Position numbers and translations under genes: made by a program. The notes below the pieces were generated by a model that did no database searches, was not told the origin of the DNA, and saw only the letters and a program-made list of their open reading frames with translations. From assembly GCF_024808815.1 (NCBI RefSeq), contig NZ_JANUCS010000002.1, forward strand, positions 1 to 64,000: a stretch of 64,000 nucleotides of DNA, given 5' to 3'. Below, one piece after another: positions 61,881 through 64,000 of this stretch; the stretch's first letter is position 1, and every line of letters begins with the position of its first letter. This stretch comes from Methanosalsum natronophilum (lineage in GTDB: Archaea; Halobacteriota; Methanosarcinia; Methanosarcinales; Methanosarcinaceae).

Positions 61881-63128
61881 TCATCTACCTAAAGCTGCAT
61901 GTGCTTTGGCTAAGTGCCCAGCTGCCTGAGCTCCAATTAAAGATATTTCTCCCGCTAAAACAGATGCTGTTACAATCTCAGCTAACTTTTTTGAATTATT
62001 TCCGGGAATTTGCCCACCACCTTCAATTCCCAAAAGATTCAAGCAGTCTGATTGGGTTTCTACAGATGTGCCTCCTCCGACAGTACCAACAGAAACTGCA
62101 GGCATGGTAACAGTAGCATAAAGATTACCATGACTATCAACATCCATTGTAGTTATGCAATAACTTCCTTCAACAACGTGGGCAGGATCCTGACCACATG
62201 CAATATATAGTGCAGCAACCACATTGGCTGCATGCGCATTGAAACCAAGGGAACCAGCCCTAGCAGATCCCAAAAGGTTTTTTCGATAATTTACTTCCAC
62301 CATCTCTTCGGGAGTACATTTTAGTTTTCTGACCACAGTTTCACGAGAAATGGTTATCTCTGAAACAACTGTTTTCCCACGGCCATTTATAGACGAAATT
62401 GCTGCTGGTTTCTTATCAGTACACATATTACCTGATAAAGATATTATTTTGACATCAAACATTTCAGATATAAGTTCAGCAATTGATTCTGTGGCAAGGG
62501 TAACCATATTCATACCCATTGCATCTTTTGTATCAAATGAAAATCTAACGTAGACAGTATTTCCCAGAATATATGGTTCTATACCAACTAGTTCACCAAA
62601 GCGAGTTACCTCTTTAATCTTTTCTTTCATTAGTTCCCTTGAAGAAGCTTTTTCTAACCAGTCTACAAAATCTTTAGCTTCATACAGATTTTTAAATTTA
62701 AATACAGGTGCACGTGTCATTTCATTCTTGAATATTTTAACATTGGTTCCATTAGATTCTGTTATAACAGAAGTCCCTCTGTTAACACTAGCAACCAAAG
62801 CTCCTTCGGTAGTAGCTAATGGGATATAGAAAGAGCCTTGAGCATGATCCCCATTTATTTTTAGGGGTCCTGCAACACCTAAAGGAACCTGCACAACACC
62901 TATCATGTTTTCAATATTCTTTTGAACTACGGATGTAATATCAATTGAGTAATTTTGAATTTGATTAAATTCAATACCCATAACTTTTTCAACCGCATTT
63001 CTTCTGATTCTAATAGCGGATTCTTGAGATTCAGCAAGTTCTGAAGCTTTTCTGATGGATAAGCCATCATGAATAACCTTATCTACAATTTCCTTTTCAT
63101 ATGATGATAATTCATTCTTAGAATCCAT
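61881..63128 (-). CDS. hmgA: 3-hydroxy-3-methylglutaryl-CoA reductase, class I
   Basis: A 415-residue NADPH-dependent enzyme making mevalonate for archaeal isoprenoid lipids. Class I motifs are ENMIGVVQVPLGVAGP, DAMGMNMV, GTVGGGTSVETQ and the C-terminal HLAKAHAALGR with the catalytic histidine. GGTGG lies about 9 bases before ATG 63128; the GTG at 63143 that opens the frame is therefore not used. It is upstream of the hypothetical gene at 61.2 kb on the same strand. Confidence 0.96.
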   Translation of the reverse strand: MDSKNELSSYEKEIVDKVIHDGLSIRKASELAESQESAIRIRRNAVEKVMGIEFNQIQNYSIDITSVVQKNIENMIGVVQVPLGVAGPLKINGDHAQGSFYIPLATTEGALVASVNRGTSVITESNGTNVKIFKNEMTRAPVFKFKNLYEAKDFVDWLEKASSRELMKEKIKEVTRFGELVGIEPYILGNTVYVRFSFDTKDAMGMNMVTLATESIAELISEMFDVKIISLSGNMCTDKKPAAISSINGRGKTVVSEITISRETVVRKLKCTPEEMVEVNYRKNLLGSARAGSLGFNAHAANVVAALYIACGQDPAHVVEGSYCITTMDVDSHGNLYATVTMPAVSVGTVGGGTSVETQSDCLNLLGIEGGGQIPGNNSKKLAEIVTASVLAGEISLIGAQAAGHLAKAHAALGR

Positions 63129-63187
63129 TAGTACGTCCACCAATTAAAAATTGTAATGATTAAATTTCTTTTTTAATAAATAAAACT

Positions 63188-63553
63188 TCAAAATGTTAAT
63201 ATGAGATTATTATTTTCATGATACTCTAAAAACAAGTCGGCTAGTTCATGAGAAGGTACTATTTCTATCCCTTTAATCAACTCTTCCTGTTTTAATCCAA
63301 CCATGGAAGCTGCAAGATCGCAACACTTTATTTCAACACCTATATCTATACATTCACTGATCTTTTCATCATATGAAGGAGCACCATGCTTATTTTTCTT
63401 GCCAAATATTGCACCCATTGGCCCAAATAATACCACAGTTACATCAATTCCTTTTTTTTGATAATATCTTGCCATCCGGATTATCTCTTGAGGAGATGTA
63501 CTCTCATAAACCATATTTTTCAGGATAAGAAGTACCTTACTAATGTTTCCCAT
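63188..63553 (-). CDS. DsrE/TusD-like protein
   Basis: A 121-residue protein of the DsrE fold (ISKVLLILKNMVYESTSPQE, then VTVVLFGPMGAIFGKK and KCCDLAASMVGLKQEELI). DsrE relatives relay sulfur or bind small ligands; the CCD pair could be the reactive site, but no sulfur-relay genes are adjacent. GGTGG precedes the ATG. It is followed on the same strand by hmgA after 59 bases. Confidence 0.82.
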   Translation of the reverse strand: MGNISKVLLILKNMVYESTSPQEIIRMARYYQKKGIDVTVVLFGPMGAIFGKKNKHGAPSYDEKISECIDIGVEIKCCDLAASMVGLKQEELIKGIEIVPSHELADLFLEYHENNNLILTF

Positions 63554-63678
63554 AATACCACCATTAACTCATAAATTTTTTATTTCGATTCCGATAATCC
63601 TGCTTATATTTAAAGGTTGACATATAATGTGAAACTTATTCCATTTTTTAAACCTAAACCATTTGATATGACCTTATT

Positions 63679-64000
63679 TCATTTTACAATAACTATAACA
63701 ATTCCTTTTACATCAAGTACATCTACCTCACGGCCTCCTGACATAACTTCTTTCTCTATAACCAAGGCCTCAGGTTCAAGTTCAACTTCTTCACCATCAA
63801 CCTCTATTACTAAATTACCATGACTAATTTGTTCATGGGCAACTTTTGGGTCTAGTTCATTGAGTTTACTAATTATGTTACCTGCCTTCTTCCTAAATTT
63901 AGGCCCAATTACACCCATATTAGCTTTAATTTCAACTGGTACATAATCAAAATCAGGTGTTCCAGGCATACATTCAACTTTCGAATTTGTTGCCCCAGCA
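63679..64000 (-). CDS. valS: probable valyl-tRNA synthetase, C-terminal end (5' part outside window)
   Basis: The frame is open to the right edge of the window (residues ending AGATNSKVEC precede the first ATG at 63969), so this is the C-terminal part of a longer gene. The region VEIKANMGVIGPKFRKKAG, a valine- and glutamate-rich strand segment, and GGREVDVLDVKGIVIVIVK resemble the end of archaeal valyl-tRNA synthetases. The catalytic domain is not visible, so another class I synthetase cannot be excluded. Confidence 0.6.
   Translation of the reverse strand, partial: AGATNSKVECMPGTPDFDYVPVEIKANMGVIGPKFRKKAGNIISKLNELDPKVAHEQISHGNLVIEVDGEEVELEPEALVIEKEVMSGGREVDVLDVKGIVIVIVK

Overview
The window is a gene-dense, AT-rich stretch (roughly one third G+C by eye) of a methanogenic archaeon, most likely a methylotrophic member of the Methanosarcinales/Methanosarcinaceae. 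The archaeal evidence is the RNA and protein core: rpl7ae-rps28e-rpl24e-ndk-aIF5B-rps6e, diphthine synthase, the RFC large subunit, topoisomerase VI, HerA-type ATPase, membrane LonB, thermosome, class I HMG-CoA reductase and an intron-containing tRNA with a bulge-helix-bulge site. The methanogen evidence is an mtxX-mtxA-mtxH cluster (corrinoid methyltransferase relatives of MtrA and MtrH) and a DUF1638 protein. Bacterial-type GroES/GroEL and DNA gyrase beside the archaeal equivalents are a Methanosarcina-like combination. Only two genes end in TAG, both with a near in-frame backup stop, which fits an organism that reads TAG as pyrrolysine. I see no insertion sequence, CRISPR array, prophage or replication origin.

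Layout. 0.3-8.6 kb: EamA transporter, a winged-helix regulator divergent from groES-groEL, then gyrB-gyrA. 8.7-10.3 kb: pdxS and pdxT (pyridoxal phosphate). 10.4-14.0 kb (minus): the ribosomal/translation operon, with a striking hairpin in the rpl7ae leader. 14.2-19.4 kb: a secreted protein, FetB/FetA-like ABC transporter, YyaL-type thioredoxin-fold protein. 19.8-19.9 kb: two tRNAs. 20.1-25.4 kb (minus): diphthine synthase, HerA ATPase, DUF357, DUF555, PfkB kinase, AmrS-like radical SAM protein. 25.7-29.1 kb: 7TM histidine kinase, thermosome subunit. 29.2-33.1 kb (minus): S4/FtsJ methyltransferase, flavin oxidoreductase, MgtE preceded by an M-box magnesium riboswitch, CbiZ. 33.3-40.3 kb: thiC on plus; lonB-tldD-tldE-radical SAM on minus. 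40.8-47.5 kb: secreted protein, DUF1638, small membrane protein, carboxymuconolactone decarboxylase-like protein, top6A/top6B/rfcL. 47.6-50.8 kb: mtxXAH and a ribbon-helix-helix protein. 50.9-56.8 kb: a 47-residue zinc-ribbon gene, ilvD, a radical SAM protein with a CX5CX2C motif, a flippase-like membrane protein and a sugar nucleotidyltransferase. 57.2-64 kb: mechanosensitive-channel-like protein, tRNA-Ala (intron) and tRNA-Ile, wHTH regulator, aconitase-family large subunit, two small or unknown proteins, HMG-CoA reductase, DsrE-like protein and the 3' end of a probable valyl-tRNA synthetase.

Themes. Protein quality control is prominent: group I and group II chaperonins, LonB, and TldD/TldE directly behind Lon. 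DNA topology is served by both gyrase and topoisomerase VI. Corrinoid metabolism appears in CbiZ, MtxA/MtxH and DUF1638. The most interesting non-coding signals are the M-box riboswitch in front of mgtE, a family I know mainly from bacteria, and a kink-turn-like hairpin whose base overlaps the rpl7ae ribosome binding site and may allow L7Ae to control its own operon. Functional assignments come from reading the translations and recalling family motifs; no database search was run.
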